NCBI GenBank assembly: GCA_010405405.1
Contig: MU004231.1
Coordinates: 3,528,401 to 3,592,400 of the forward strand
DNA: 64,000 nucleotides
DNA from: Microthyrium microscopicum
Taxonomy: Eukaryota; Ascomycota; Dothideomycetes; Microthyriales; Microthyriaceae
Direction of reading: 5' to 3'
Below, in pieces: positions 21,856-33,587 of the stretch; positions within the stretch are counted from its first letter, which is position 1, and each line of letters opens with the position of its first letter. A program made the position numbers and the translations under genes. The notes below the pieces were generated by a model. The model was not told the DNA's origin. It saw only the letters and a program-made list of their open reading frames with translations, and made no database searches.

Positions 21856-22679
21856 CTATGGCTTGGCCCACATCCAGTACACAGCCGAGTACTGCACCTC
21901 AAAGTTTGCCGGCATGCCTGCACAGGTCGCAGGCGGTTGCCCGCCTGCTGTGTTGACGCGGTACACTTCGCTGATGGTTGTGCCCGTTGTGTCTTTGGCG
22001 GTGAGCTTGAGCCATGCAACGTCTTTGGCGGCGTTGGGCGCATTGGCGGAGTTCGTCTTGCTCATTGATACGGTGCCCCATTGGTGCGAGTCTGTGTCGA
22101 GGTTGAAGAAGGGTGTTGTCTTGTCCAGGAACAGATGGTGGCCGCTGAGGAAAGTTTCGGCTACAGTGCTATCTGGAACGGCAAAGTTGAGCGCGATGCC
22201 GGGCATGGCGGAGAGCAGCTGGGGGTAGGGAGCTGCCATGCAGGTGGCGTTGAAGAGCGAGGCGATGGCACCGTTGGCGGCGGGGATGGAGTTTGCGGTG
22301 TTGTCGGCGCAGGTGTAGTTTTGGGTTCCGCGGCCTACTGCGACGTGGTCGAGGATTAGACCTGCTGATGGGTCTGGAAGTGGTGTTGGTGCTGTGGAAA
22401 GTTAGAAGGGTTTCAATTGAGTCTGTTGTGTGAGATATGCTTACCGGCTGGCATCTTTGCTCCGTTTACATTGCAGATTGATGAGGCGGTGGGATCTGTT
22501 GATGCGAGTTTGGCATCTCCTGTGAAGCGTTCGACGATTGCTCGGAATGCTACTGCGGCATTGAGGGGATTTAATTGCCGTTTGTTTACTAGGCCAGTAG
22601 GTTCTGATGCTGATGGAATGACATAGGCAGATGTGAGAGTTGCGAGCAGCGAGCTCGAGACCAGTAGTATTGACCGCAT
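21856..22679 (-). CDS. Secreted DUF3455-type protein
   Basis: Two exons (22679-22445, 22391-21856) give 256 residues. A signal peptide (MRSILLVSSSLLATLTSAYV) is followed by a variable stretch with a possible KR processing site (residues 33-34). The DUF3455 core comes next: LILDHVAVGRGTQNYTC, then NATCMAAPYPQLL and DSHQWGTVSM, with a cysteine near the end (PPATCAGMPANFEVQYSAVY). Homologues are common in plant-associated and saprophytic ascomycetes and are sometimes mislabelled malate dehydrogenase; no catalytic function is established. Several cysteines suggest disulfide bonds and an extracellular location. Confidence 0.85.
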
Positions 22680-25600
22680 GTTGATGGCTGTATGTGTGTT
22701 GTAGAGGAAGACGAGGTGTAGATGAAATACACTCGTGATATTGTCGTACAGTAATCCTTAGTTGAACACAGCAAGGGGGGGACCACGAATTGACTAGGAT
22801 TTGCGGGAGTCGGGTTTAGGTGCAGATGATCAGTTGATTGTCAGCTCCAGAAAAAGACGTTAATTATAATATTATCTCAGCGTCGTCAAGACGGGGTATA
22901 AGGATGTCCCTAAATGCCAGATTCCGGGGCTACCTGAAGAATAGGAAAGCAAGACTAAGGAAATAGAGCACGGAATAGGGGAGGGTGGGAAGTCGGGAAC
23001 TTGTTGTGATGGGAGGCGAGAAAGATGTTGAGAAGGAAGCAAGAAGGCGGGCCCTCCACAGCAGTAACAGGTCCTTGTATACAATCAGGCTTGAGGAGAG
23101 GATCACCAGAGTTGCAGGGTGGAGATGAACGGTTGTCTGAGGTCGCGCCTTGCATTCCCGCACTTTGCAGCGCTTTGCAGCGATTTGGCAGGCAAAAGGC
23201 TGACATTGAGGCTGGCACGCTTGCCCGTTTCTCGAAGAAACTCTAAGAAAAGATGTTCAAGGGTCAACTCAAGGGTCACCAAAGTCTGGGCTGGCGGTTA
23301 AATCACGTCTAGATATGTCTATTTTTATATCAACGAGTCTTATTGGCTAAGCATCTGGGGTTGGTGGACGACTCTTGGTGCAGACCTAGGAACCCCGAAC
23401 CCGGGAAGTACCCGCCTGAGCTAAGCTTTATTTAGTAAGGCGTGTGGCACTAGAAACCCTTGAGGCTCTTAACCTCCCGTCCTCTTTTATCTTGTCTTCA
23501 TACTCCCCAACTTGAAGTCTCCAAAATACATGTATGCAGTCGCTACACCGTTAAAATATCAAGTACCTGTCTAACCACCACCACCAGCGTTTCTACTTCC
23601 GCTATAAAGCTCTAGTCCTACTCGTACATTTCCCCTCCGCCGTCTACTCCAACAGCCCAGCCTCTTGGATCCTTGGACAGCGCCTGTCACAATCTCGACA
23701 TTTCCATTATCATGACTATCAACCACACCACGTATAGTTTAGTAGTCTACGCAAGTATCAATCCCCTCTCCCATGACATCTCCACGATCTTCTCCACTAC
23801 GCAACTATCCATGTTTTCAGAGCTCCAAACTTTCCCATGCATCTCCCACCCACTCACCATTCACTACCAAATTTATACTTCCGCACCCCTACCTCACCCA
23901 CCATGCACGTCGTCTAGCCTACATCTCCCACTCAACCAATCCCCTCGCCCGCGTCCCTGGCTCTACCACCTAAATAGCCGCACTGTTCAATCTGCCCTTC
24001 CCGGCCGCCACCCGGCCTTCGAGAACCGTTCGCTCGTCCATCCAGCGACTCAGCTCGCTCAGTCCACACCTTTTTCAATGATCTTCAACAACTTGCAAGT
24101 TATCCATCCACACCAGCGGATAATTTGCCTGTTGTAACCATCCCATTGCCCATGATGATCGTCCATTGACACATGTCCCCTGCCCTACCACACTCGTAGT
24201 ACCGGTAGTATCTATTCTCGCGTGCTGCCTTGTCCAAAAACTGTCCATGTGCCCAATTAACAAGCATACAACCGCCCACACTATATCTAGTATTTCCCAG
24301 TATATCCATTTCTCGCCCAGTGTAATTCCCATTAGTGTAACAACAGCATAATACAAAAACGCGCACCTAGTTCTAGTAGTGGCAGTACCAGACCCACCGC
24401 TATAAGCGCTGCCAACCTTTTCACTTTCCCTCTACAAAACTTCTTGTGCGCGGCCTCCACTGTCACTTGTAGCACGTTAGCCAGCTTGTTGTCTGAGCAC
24501 TGGCTCTCAATGCTTGTTGCGCAATGCAACCGTCCGCAACCGTCTGCGATGTACGTGGCCAATCGGGACACTCAGCGGCTCCGGTGGGCGCTTGCGATTG
24601 GCCGGTGGGGCTGTAAGACGAGGCTGGCATGGCGTGGTTGGTTGGCATGCTTCAATGTTCTTGGGCGGGTGAGGCAAAATGTTATTGAACTGGGTTGGTT
24701 TGGAGAGTTATTCTGGTTATGTGTGTTTGTTCGACGTCACTGTATTGTGGGGTGTTTTATGCGGTTTGGTCTGGCTGGGCCAGTTAGATGGTGGTTTGGG
24801 GGACGGATGGGACGGGTAGGATGGTTTAAGTATGTTCGAGTTGCCGACTTCGAGAGGTCTGTCTTAATTTCGGGTTTCGTTGTGGGTTTGTCAAATTTCG
24901 AAAGGACTCTGAGTTGTGGTGGAGCAGGGTGTTACGGTATGCTGCGATTCGCGCTTTGATACCGCATGGAATCGTAGGAAGGTACGTGAAGTCGTCGCAT
25001 TGTCTCATGAGGAACGTGAGAAAAAAAAATGATGTCGTTTCCGTTCTCGTGCTTGTCATGCTTCAGGTACGAAAAGATTTGTGATAGCGGGTCACGACTA
25101 GACGTACCGCATGAGCGTGTGTATTCGAGCTCGACGATAGTACGATGGACCTGATTTCTTTACACACAGAACTGCCTATCTTCCAACTGGCGCTAGAGCG
25201 ACTGTCAGGTATATTGTACGCCTCGACCAATGTGCTTTTCAATGGAACGAGTCATCTCGGTCTGCGGCAGGAAATCTAACATCTAACTTCGCACTACAAC
25301 GTCCAGCTTTATTCAATTAGTCTTGTAGTGTCCAACTTCATAATGTCCAACTTAACTTCATTACTTCGTATTGGTGAAGAATGTGATCTGCTCTCAAGAA
25401 AATGCAAATTTTAAGATTCAGCCTCTCTTCTCCGACTTCGATGTAACCGTCAATTTCAGGTCGTTCCACTTCTACATAGCACTTTCACGATTTATCCCAT
25501 CCACGAATTCAGCAAGCTCGTAAAGTTGATAGCATATCGATCAGAGATTCCACCTACTATCGTGACAGACCTAACTCCCAGCGTGTCCCGATATCTTGTC

Positions 25601-26444
25601 CAGTCATGAGTTCTCCATGAACAGCCAAGGTCTATCGACTGAGAATATCAAATATGCTTGTTTTCAATACTGTACTAATCGGATTATTTCCATCATTGCT
25701 AGCACGCTATGAATGTACCAGTCGAAAGCCAACTTTCGCTATCCCAATCTCTGGCACATGTCACGATGTGTAGCCTTGTAGGCTCCCGTCTGTCAGCCCA
25801 CTCTTTGGGAGCATTGCTTCTTGGGAGCCAGCCCTTCATCCGTCCTTTGAATTTCCGCCTGCCATGACTCGGACGTATGAACCGAAGTCTTCGTAATATA
25901 CTACATGGCATGACTTTCGAGTTATGCGCTGTGCTTCTGAGCAGTGACAGATGCTTACTTCATGTCGGAGCATCGTAGGATTATCAGAACGGCCCAAGGT
26001 CCAGCTTGGGCATCACAGAACTCAAGCCGGCTTCGATGAATGACCTTCTGATTCTACGACTATTAAAGCTCTTTCCTCATCGAAAAGTCAGAGCAAAACT
26101 TCATATTTGCCACTCTGGTAGTCCTATACTGCCTAAATGAGCAAGCCTGGCCGATACAAAATACCATATAGAGAAGTCAATACTGCTCCATAGCTTCTGA
26201 TTCTAGTCATACTAACCCACTCTACAGTCATAGGTCATTCCACTGAGGTTTCGAGGCCACAATTGAGAGGTATAAAGTCTCTACACTCGTCCCTCCAACC
26301 CACTTCAACTTTCCTCTCCTCCACACTCTTCTCCAAATCTTCTCCATCCAACACTGCTCATCAATTTTGCCTACCAGCAACTCTTCCACTGCCCAGTCTA
26401 CTACATACCACTCCCAACCACTACTAACTCTTGCCCACCAAAAA
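22680..26444. other. 3.8 kb gene-poor interval
   Basis: No convincing coding frame on either strand. The longer frames (plus 23673-24137, plus 24444-24959) have low-complexity, unbalanced composition. Base composition is close to the neighbouring genes, so this is not the RIP-type AT-rich DNA seen at the right end. Pyrimidine-rich DNA at about 26280-26440 is probably the promoter and leader of the next gene. Near 25300-25360 a GTCCAACTT-like string recurs, too few times to call a repeat. Confidence 0.45.
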
Positions 26445-27022
26445 ATGGCTGGAGACCCCACTACTTCAATGGAGGCCGACAACGTCCTCATCGCTGTCCT
26501 TGCTTACTGCAAGAAAAACGGCACCGTATGTTCTCACCGGCTGCTCCAACAAAACCTTTCAATCCCCGCCCGCTAACTTCCTCTCGCAGAGCTACATTGA
26601 GCCTGTTCGCCAGCTCTACAATATTCAGGCGGACCAAGACAAGGGCAAGAACGCCTTTGCATGTGCGATGCGGAGATTCAAAGCTCCCATAGAAGCTCTC
26701 CTGGCCAAGGAAGCTGCTGTCACCTCGTAAGTTCTTTTCTCCAAGTGTCTGTCATCTCAACAACTGACTGTGCTTCCTTTTTCCAGTGGTGGCGCCGTCA
26801 CCGTCCCAACCGCCAAGCCAGTCAAACGCAAGGCAAACAACAACGACGGTAAGTTTCCTACATTCAGCTCGGTTCAGTATACTAACATATCTAATAGACG
26901 GAACCACCAAGCGCAAGAAGCCTGCTGCCAAAAAAGCTAAGGCGGCAGTTTCTGAAGATGAAATGGAGGAGGAATTTGGCGCCGTGAAAGCGGAGCCGGT
27001 TGAGGATTCCGAGGTCGTCTAA
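26445..27022 (+). CDS. Small lysine-rich, probably nuclear protein
   Basis: Four exons (26445-26525, 26590-26726, 26787-26848, 26898-27022) give 134 residues; all three introns are 49-64 bp with clean donors and CAG/TAG acceptors. The N-terminal half (ADNVLIAVLAYCKKNGT, then SYIEPVRQLYNIQADQDKGK) looks like a compact helical domain. The C-terminal half is basic and then acidic: KRKANNND, KRKKPAAKKAKAA, then SEDEMEEEFG and EPVEDSEVV. The basic clusters look like nuclear localisation signals. I do not recognise a named family; a DNA- or chromatin-associated role is only inference. The long pyrimidine-rich leader and four small exons speak for a real, expressed gene. Confidence 0.72.
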
Positions 27023-27321
27023 CTTTCACCTGACTACCAATACTCTTGGCCTGTGGCGGGAATGGAAATGATAGCATTGCGGTGGGGATCTCTTTTGTCT
27101 GTCCATCTTTGAATAGACTCTCAGCATAGCGAGCGGCTGCGAAAGGTTTTGTCGTGTTTAGCCTGCTCAGGGAATGGAATGATACTTGAAAAACAATCTG
27201 AATCTCTACTGCCCATGTGAGTTTTCTGCTCCCATGATAAGTGAGCGAAATGCTTAGTATTTCCATCGCTTGGTTGTCTGCCATGTGTTGTGCCATGCTC
27301 GGTTCTTCCATTAGCTTCGAA

Positions 27322-27481
27322 ATCAGATATGTACTCTGTTCTTTCATCAAGTGCTGCTTGGCCATCACCTTCAGTGTCTGCTTTCAGCTTTGCTATGCTA
27401 TCAGCTTCCGTGTCTGTCACCCACCCTGCTATGCTCGGTGCTTACATCAGTTTCGGTGTCTACCATTAGCTGTGATATGCT
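27322..27481. repeat. Degenerate 36 bp tandem repeat
   Basis: Three 36 bp units can be laid out at 27364-27399, 27400-27435 and 27446-27481. Each begins ATCA-C/G-CTTC-like, holds GTGTCTG or GTGTCTA, and ends GCTATGCT or GATATGCT. A 42 bp, more diverged unit lies at 27322-27363. Because 36 is divisible by three, the minus strand stays open through it. Confidence 0.75.
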
Positions 27482-27744
27482 GCCGTGTGCTGATTTTATC
27501 GTCAAGTATAATGAGACCTATGAGTTGGAGGTATGTGATGGGAAACAAGCGGCGAGCTTTCGTCAAGTCTCTTGTTTCTCATTTGCTGTGTCGAAAATCT
27601 ATTCCTCTAGTGACTGGAGCACATGTTAGCCAAAGAACAATTGGACTAAAAAGTGTCTGAATAGGAATTGTCTTGGCTAGACCAAAAGATGTCCTCATTG
27701 GACTAGAAAATGCCTTTACCAACAATTTATGATGCCTTCGACAG

Positions 27745-27873
27745 GGAAATGTCTTTACGAGAAACTTTCCGGACGAGGAAATGTCATAACGGGAGATTGT
27801 CTTGACAAGAGAATGCTTCATCCAGAAGCCGGTCTCTACAAGAAACTGTTCGGACCAGAGAATGCATTCAAGA
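27745..27873. repeat. Degenerate 16 bp minisatellite, eight units
   Basis: Eight units in a row, seven of 16 bp and one of 17 bp, start at 27745, 27761, 27777, 27793, 27809, 27825, 27842 and 27858. Typical units are GGAAATGTCTTTACGA, GAAACTTTCCGGACGA and GAGATTGTCTTGACAA, giving a rough consensus GARAATGTCTTNACRA. More decayed copies can be traced back to about 27640. Confidence 0.8.
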
Positions 27874-28026
27874 GGAAGCATGTTGTCGCCATTATGGGAA
27901 GACTTAGTACTCTAAATTACCATTAAAGTAGATTGGCGAATACCTCACGCTCCTTACACAGCATGTCGTAAATTCATTCATTAGAAAGGCTCCATTCATC
28001 ACTCATCAGATATCAAGTGGCGCTTA

Positions 28027-29890
28027 TCATAGCAAAAATCTAAAACCTTTCTGGATGGCTGCCTCGGATCCAGCAGCCTGTACCGCGCCTTCGACGAGAT
28101 TGCCTCTGTCTAGCTTGCGATTCAATCGCATTAGCATTACCTAAAACTTGTTAGTACAGGACGTTGGAGTCTAGAGTTGGCCATTTTCTCGTATTAGGCA
28201 TCATGACAGGACTGGACTTCAGTGACGTAAGACGAGAAAGAGGTGAGCTAACACGGGGAGATTCTTACCCTTAACACAGCTGCTCCAATAATCGCGACTC
28301 CCACCGTACCACAATTGACAGCAAACGCCATAACTGCATCTCACCATTAGCTCATATTTCACCAAGAAAGTCATTCAGCTTACCATATCGCGGCGATGCA
28401 CTCTGGGGATACAAATAACTCGCCCAAATGCTCGACGCATTACTAACCGCATTGATCAGCGCCAACGCCGCCGCTCTTTTCGCTGGTGGTCTCGGAATCG
28501 AATTGCTTATCCACGCTAAACAGACCACATATCCAGTATATACGCCCGGCACCATCAGCATCATACTGACATAACGTGCCGCCGTACTCGTCGCACACGC
28601 CGCAATGATGAATGCCGCTAAGCCAACACATAACGGCAACACGACATGTAAGAAGCGCTCGCCCGTTCGATCTGCATGCCATGCGTTGGCCATGCTCGTG
28701 ATGACAGCGAGCACATAGGGTGGTGTAGTAAGCAGGAGAGTTTGGATGGTGCCGAAATTTAGTGTTTGGACGACGGTGGGAAAGAAATTCGTTACAGAGC
28801 CGGCGGACACGATGCCTGTGAGGATGAGGGTGAGGACATAGACTTTTGGGTCCTTGACGGCGAGCGCGAAACCGTGCCAGATGGATTGCGCGGAAGAGGA
28901 CGTCCAGTCGTCGACGCCAATGTCTTCTTCGAGACGCCAGACAGCGAGGGCACGCTCTTGGGGCGTGAGCCAGGTGGTGGTGCGTGGAAAGTTGGGGAGG
29001 ATGAAGAAAGAGATGAATGCGATGGTTATTGTAACTATGCCCTCGATTATGAAGAGCCAGCGCCTAGTCGATTTGTCAGTAGGGAAAATAATCGGGACCA
29101 GGGGAAGTGTACCATGCGCGCAGGCCATGAACGCCATCGAGACCGCTGGTTATACCGGCTGATATTAACCCAGAGAAGGCGCCTGAGACAAGGGAACCGG
29201 AGTAGAGAAGAGCGGTTCGGAGACCAAGTTCTTTGCGTGTATACCATGAGGACAAATAGAATAATGCGCCTGGGAAGAAAGCGGCCTCAACGAAACCAAG
29301 AAAGAACCGTACAGCAATAAGACCACCGTAGCTGTGAACTCCCGCTGTCGCTGACGAGATGACTCCCCAGACTATCATACATGTCGGAAGATATACAGCC
29401 GGAAGTCCAATCTTGTTGAGGAAAAGATTGGATGGAACTTGCATCAACAAATAGCCCACAAATAAGATCGATATTGTTGTCTAGTATCATCAGCAAGTCG
29501 AACGCTAGTGAGAGAAGAGACACCGACTTGATACTGGCTCGAAGTCAAACTAAGTTCGTCCTGTATTCCCTTTCCATTTGGTCCAGCGATTCTTGCCGAA
29601 GCAATGTTGTTACGATCTAGATAATTCATAATATAAATCAGAATGATCATAGGCAAAAGACGCAAATCAATCTTTTTTCTCAACTTCAACTCCAAAGCCC
29701 CAAGCTCTTTATCACTTAAACCCACAAGTTCATCGGGAAGTTTGACACCACGACCAGCCAATTGCGCCGGTCCATTGTCAACAGTGCCAGTGACACCATT
29801 CGCATCCTCCATAGATTCGACGCGAAATTTGGTTTGCTCATCCATATCGGACTGCGGAACTTGGGAGTACTGATGAGATGTAGCCATCAT
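28027..29890 (-). CDS. MFS transporter, anion:cation symporter family (Dal5/Tna1-like)
   Basis: Five exons (29890-29528, 29480-29113, 29063-28384, 28333-28269, 28140-28027) join to 529 residues. A hydrophilic N-terminus leads to KKIDLRLLPMIILIYIMNYL-DRNNIASARI, the hallmark start of the ACS family. Then come ISILFVGYLLMQVPSN, the loop GFVEAAFFPGALFYLSSWYT, a second bundle (FFPTVVQTLNFG, PPYVLAVITSMANAWHADRT) and a final pair of helices ending in a cytosolic tail. About twelve membrane segments are visible. Family members carry organic anions such as nicotinate, allantoate, pantothenate or biotin precursors with protons; the substrate cannot be told from sequence. The first donor (GTCGGT) is less usual, but its exon junction restores the conserved YQ-TTISILFVGY. 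Confidence 0.9.
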
Positions 29891-30812
29891 GAATAAGGGC
29901 GCGCGGGCCCACTCGTAATATATTTTATCGCCCTACAGGTGGATTGACAATTTGACAAGCACAAGCCGGCAGAACTTGAGCCGTTTGGCTGGGCACATTA
30001 CCCCTCTTGCAGCATGAGAGAAGCGCGTATGGTACAGTGGTTGCTGGGTGGTTAATGTAGTATGACGAGGTTGTGACCGGGGAAATGGATAAGGAAGATC
30101 GTCAAGTTGTACCGGCTTCCAATCGCCTTGTTGCTTGGCTGGAGGAGAACAAGCTTTGGGGGAGATCACGAATGGCAATCTGCAGCTGATCGCTCTAATA
30201 AGCTCCAATGGTATGGGAAAATGATCCCGGAGCTTTAGGGATCGAATGGTCCTTCAAAACAGCATTGCGATTCTTGAAAAAGTGGTGGAGTTATAGAGTC
30301 TATAATGGATACGCCAGCTTGAAATAGTTAACAAGGATATCAACCACGATGAGGCTGCGCTGGTATTGGTTCCGCTTTTCGTGTCAGAACCTTAATCGGA
30401 CCGTTGTAGCACTTTTAGCCTCTCCTTCATATACCGTATCGCACAAAAGTTCGAGTATCACAGCCCTTGACTAAAATGCTGTTGAGAATGTGGAAGCGTT
30501 GTCGCATGGGCCAAGACCCTGGTCGAAAAGTGGTTGTTGGCCCGGCGCTAAACTGCCAACTCCGTTACTCGCGTGTCCTCAAGCCAATCTACACTTTTTA
30601 AGTTTTCTCAAAAAAAGAGCCTCTAAACCCCTTACTACCCCTTATCAAATCTTCTACATGATCATTCTTGACTTATAGTGACCAGCGCTTCTTGTCTCCA
30701 GCTTGGTTTCATCCTCCTTCCTCTTGCGCTCTGCCATCACGCGATCAACCTCCCATCGCCAGCCTATATCCCCTTTCGCCAGAGCGCGCATTGAACAACC
30801 ACAACCTTCACA
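29891..30812. promoter_or_regulatory. Divergent upstream region of the MFS gene and got1
   Basis: The MFS gene starts leftward at 29890 and got1 starts rightward at 30813. No gene is visible between. Promoters of both must lie here; no motif is strong enough to name. Confidence 0.45.
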
Positions 30813-31392
30813 ATGCCTTCTATGTGGTTAACAGATAGCCAAAGTAAGCGCGCGCATTCCAACAGAACGTATGGAAACAATGCTGACAGAATTATAGAAA
30901 TCGGAGTAGCCTTCTGCTCCGGCGGTATGTTACCCTGCGACAACTTAACATCCACCCCAGACACTCATGACATCCAGGCGGCTTCTTCCTCATCGGCGGT
31001 GTAATACTCTTCTTCGATCGCGCCATGCTAGCAATGGGCAATGTACGTGCAGCCAGACACGAAGACATAAGCGGCGCATCCATACTGATGAATCTCAGAT
31101 CCTCTTCCTTATCGGCCTCACCCTCATAATCGGTCTCTCCAAAACTGTCGCCTTCTTCGCGCGCCGTCAAAAACTCAAAGGAACCGCTGCATTCGTCGCC
31201 GGCATACTACTCATATTGATGCGCTGGCCTCTGATTGGCTTTGTTGTGGAACTCTATGGCATTTTTGTGCTGTTTGGCGACTTTTTCGCGACGATCGCTG
31301 GCTTTATATACAATGTACCATACGTCGGGCCACCGATTGCGCAAGCTATTGAGAAGATTAGTGGACGGAGGAACGCAGAGCTGCCTGTGTAA
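30813..31392 (+). CDS. got1: Golgi transport protein Got1
   Basis: Four exons (30813-30843, 30898-30924, 30978-31042, 31099-31392) give 138 residues, the usual size. The reassembled N-terminus (MWLTDSQKIGVAFCSGGGFF) and four closely packed membrane segments are diagnostic of Got1: LIGGVILFFDRAMLAMGN, ILFLIGLTLIIGLSKT, AFVAGILLILMRWPLIGF, and the last around LFGDFFATIAGFIY. They are followed by IYNVPYVGPPIAQ. Got1 is a small tetra-spanning protein of ER-derived vesicles and the early Golgi that assists COPII-dependent transport and fusion. The three introns crowd the first 90 codons, and exon 2 is only 27 bases. Confidence 0.94.
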
Positions 31393-31795
31393 ATTGAGAA
31401 ACTTGGTACATCTTTGTCATTGGCGTCTTGGGAACAACCATCCATGAGGGCATGAGAGCAATTTGGCGTGTGGAGTTTGAATAATACACCTACGAGATAG
31501 ATTTGGCAGGCGTTACGCAAAGAGCATGCAAGGCAATCTGCATATTGTTCCAGCGGGTGCATGTATAGCTAGTCTTTACGCAAGAGCTGCGCGGCTAGTG
31601 TAGTGCAAATGGTTTAATGAGACGCGCTTTATCACACAAAATACACACATAAATCAAGAAATGGAGTCATAAAAGCGTCAATGGCTCTTGTATGTGTTCG
31701 CAATTGCGCTCTAGAAATGTATTGCCAAACGCCCACCCATCCTCCTTCTGCGCCCGAATCCGTATTACGCCAAAGATATGAATGTCATTACACCG
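31393..31795. other. Convergent 3' regions of got1 and the Aurora kinase gene
   Basis: About 400 bases with no protein-like frame. Confidence 0.5.
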
Positions 31796-33121
31796 TTATT
31801 CGTCCTCGCTACTGCTCTTAGACTTATTCGCAGCACGATTTGCAGCTCGCTCGCCTGTTTCACAGTACTTGACGATCCAAGGATGCTTCTGTACCTCTTC
31901 TAGCGATATCCGCTTCTCTGGATCAAGCACCAACAACTACCACAACGTTAGCTTCGGCATCTCGAACAGCATACAGACAAACTTACGCGTTGAATCAGAT
32001 CCTTTGCCTCGCGACTAACGTACGGCGGAATCGTCATATCACACCTTGTTATCCGTTTCTGCGTCATAACTTGCGTATCCTCAAACGGCGCCTCTCCCAC
32101 CAAAAACTCATATGCCAGCACCCCCAGACTCCATAAATCAACCTTCTCATTATAATACCCATCGCCACCTCCCTTCAACATCTCCGGCGGCAAGTAATCC
32201 AGCGTTCCGCAAAATGTCTTGCGTCGATTGCCAGGTGTATGCACACTCCAGCCGAAATCGCTGATCTTGATTTCTCCATGTACACCAACGAGGATGTTCT
32301 CGGGCTTGATATCTCGATGGATTATGTGCTTCTTATGCAGGTATTTCAGCGCACTTGCCATCTGCGCTATATATTGTGCGGCTCGGTATTCGGGGAAACG
32401 ATGGACTTTGCGTAGTGCTTTGTATAATTCTCCGTGGGCGGCGAATTCGATCACGAGGAAAATCCGTTTTGTGTCGTGGAAGTGTCCGAATAATCGCAGT
32501 ACGTTTGGGTGCGCGAGGTTGGATTGGATCTCGATTTCTCTGCGTACTTGCTTCTCGACACCAGAGCCGATTTGTAGCTCGCTTTTGTGTAGGACTTTGA
32601 GCGCGCAGACGAAGCCGGTGGCTTTTTCTTTAGCGAGATAGACACGGCCAAATTTTCCTTTGCCAAGGGGTCGGCCGATTTCGAATTGGCCGAGATTCCA
32701 TTTGCGGTTGGGAGAGAAGAGTGGGATTTCGGGACGGTCGGTGGCTTCGGAGATGCGGATTGTGGATGTAGTCGTAGTCGTGGCTGCGATGCGCTCCTTT
32801 TGCCCATCTTGTACGGAAACGGCGGTGACTTTTGTGATGGATGCGTTGGCGCCTTTGAGGACGTTGCTGGCTGCGAGTTTGCCAAGGGGGAGCTTTAGGC
32901 GGTTGGGCTGGTTGGTTGAAGTACCAAGTCCTGTTATTGAGATTGCGGCTGATAATGAGCCCTGAAATTGGTTAGCTGAATGAACATGTATATTAGTTTG
33001 TAAGGGCAGTTAAACTTACCTTTGGTTTGTGGGTGTATGTTTCTGTCGTAAGTGCTGGGTCTACATTTTGATCACTGAGCGAGATTTGCTGCAACTTGGC
33101 TTGCAAGTCGGTGGTGTCCAT
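31796..33121 (-). CDS. Aurora-type serine/threonine kinase (Ipl1/Ark1)
   Basis: Three exons (33121-33020, 32961-31987, 31936-31796) give 405 residues. A 120-residue N-terminus is followed by the kinase domain: glycine loop GKGKFGRV (134 on); ALK with Lys156; HRDIKPEN with Asp251; DFGWSVH (269 on); activation loop [15 protein letters not shown] with Thr283. The DFGWS and RRKTFCGT sequences are Aurora signatures. The kinase domain closes with [16 protein letters not shown]; the tail is short. Aurora/Ipl1 is the catalytic subunit of the chromosomal passenger complex, correcting kinetochore-microtubule attachment and phosphorylating histone H3. Filamentous fungi usually have one Aurora. It is transcribed divergently from tip41. 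Confidence 0.95.
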
Positions 33122-33587
33122 GGCGAGGGATGGACTTGAAGATGAAGTTTAAGGATGAGCGAAAGAGAAGAAAAACCACGAGACGGAGAGTCTACGAGAT
33201 CTCGGCAGGTCAAGGATAGCAGTCGATGTTCCTTGGATGGAGGTTGAAGCTCGCACTGTTTGGAATCGAATGAGGGAAATACTTGGGGGTTGCCATGACT
33301 ACGCATCCCGATTCAGAAGCCACAACCGAATCATCACGTGCTGTACCTTTCCTCAGTCTGCGATCAGCGAATTATCCATCAGCTGGAACCATGGGATTTT
33401 CTATGACCAAATAACTTGCTCTGGGTTGCGAAGAACGACTTGACCGCAGACAGGATTTCATCGACTAGTGCAGCTTGGATTCTGTTCCGCAAACCTTTGA
33501 AGCTCTGGATCTCGAGTGCTTGGCCACGCCATCTCAAGTTCAGGCCTGCAGTTCGAACAGCAGCAACGCGAGCAGGAAACATTCGTC
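33122..33587. promoter_or_regulatory. Shared divergent promoter, Aurora kinase and tip41
   Basis: The start codons of the two genes lie 466 bases apart and point away from each other. A CACGTG core occurs at 33335-33340 near the middle (TCACGTG context). Short frames in this stretch look random. Confidence 0.5.

Larger units (their letters stand above)
27023..28026. other. Convergent intergenic region containing two decayed tandem repeats
   Basis: Lies between the 3' ends of the lysine-rich protein gene and the MFS transporter gene. It holds the 36 bp and 16 bp repeat arrays listed separately. Minus-strand frames that run through the arrays (27121-27420, 27579-27881) are by-products of the repeats and have no start context or splice sites that support a gene. 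Confidence 0.6.

Noticed and set aside
23673-24137. A 154-codon plus-strand frame
   Set aside because: Rich in Pro, Ser and His from C-rich DNA; looks like chance translation of a pyrimidine-rich stretch.
24444-24959. A 171-codon plus-strand frame
   Set aside because: Composition is dominated by Gly, Arg, Trp and Phe repeats from GT-rich DNA, with no family likeness or intron support.
27121-27881. Minus-strand frames running through both tandem arrays, as possible repeat-protein genes
   Set aside because: Openness follows from the repeats; no signal peptide, splice junctions or start context supports a gene. Kept as a finding, not as a CDS.
32451-32885. A 144-codon minus-strand frame within the kinase gene
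   Set aside because: It is an alternative frame of the Aurora kinase exon; the true frame carries all kinase motifs across the same bases.
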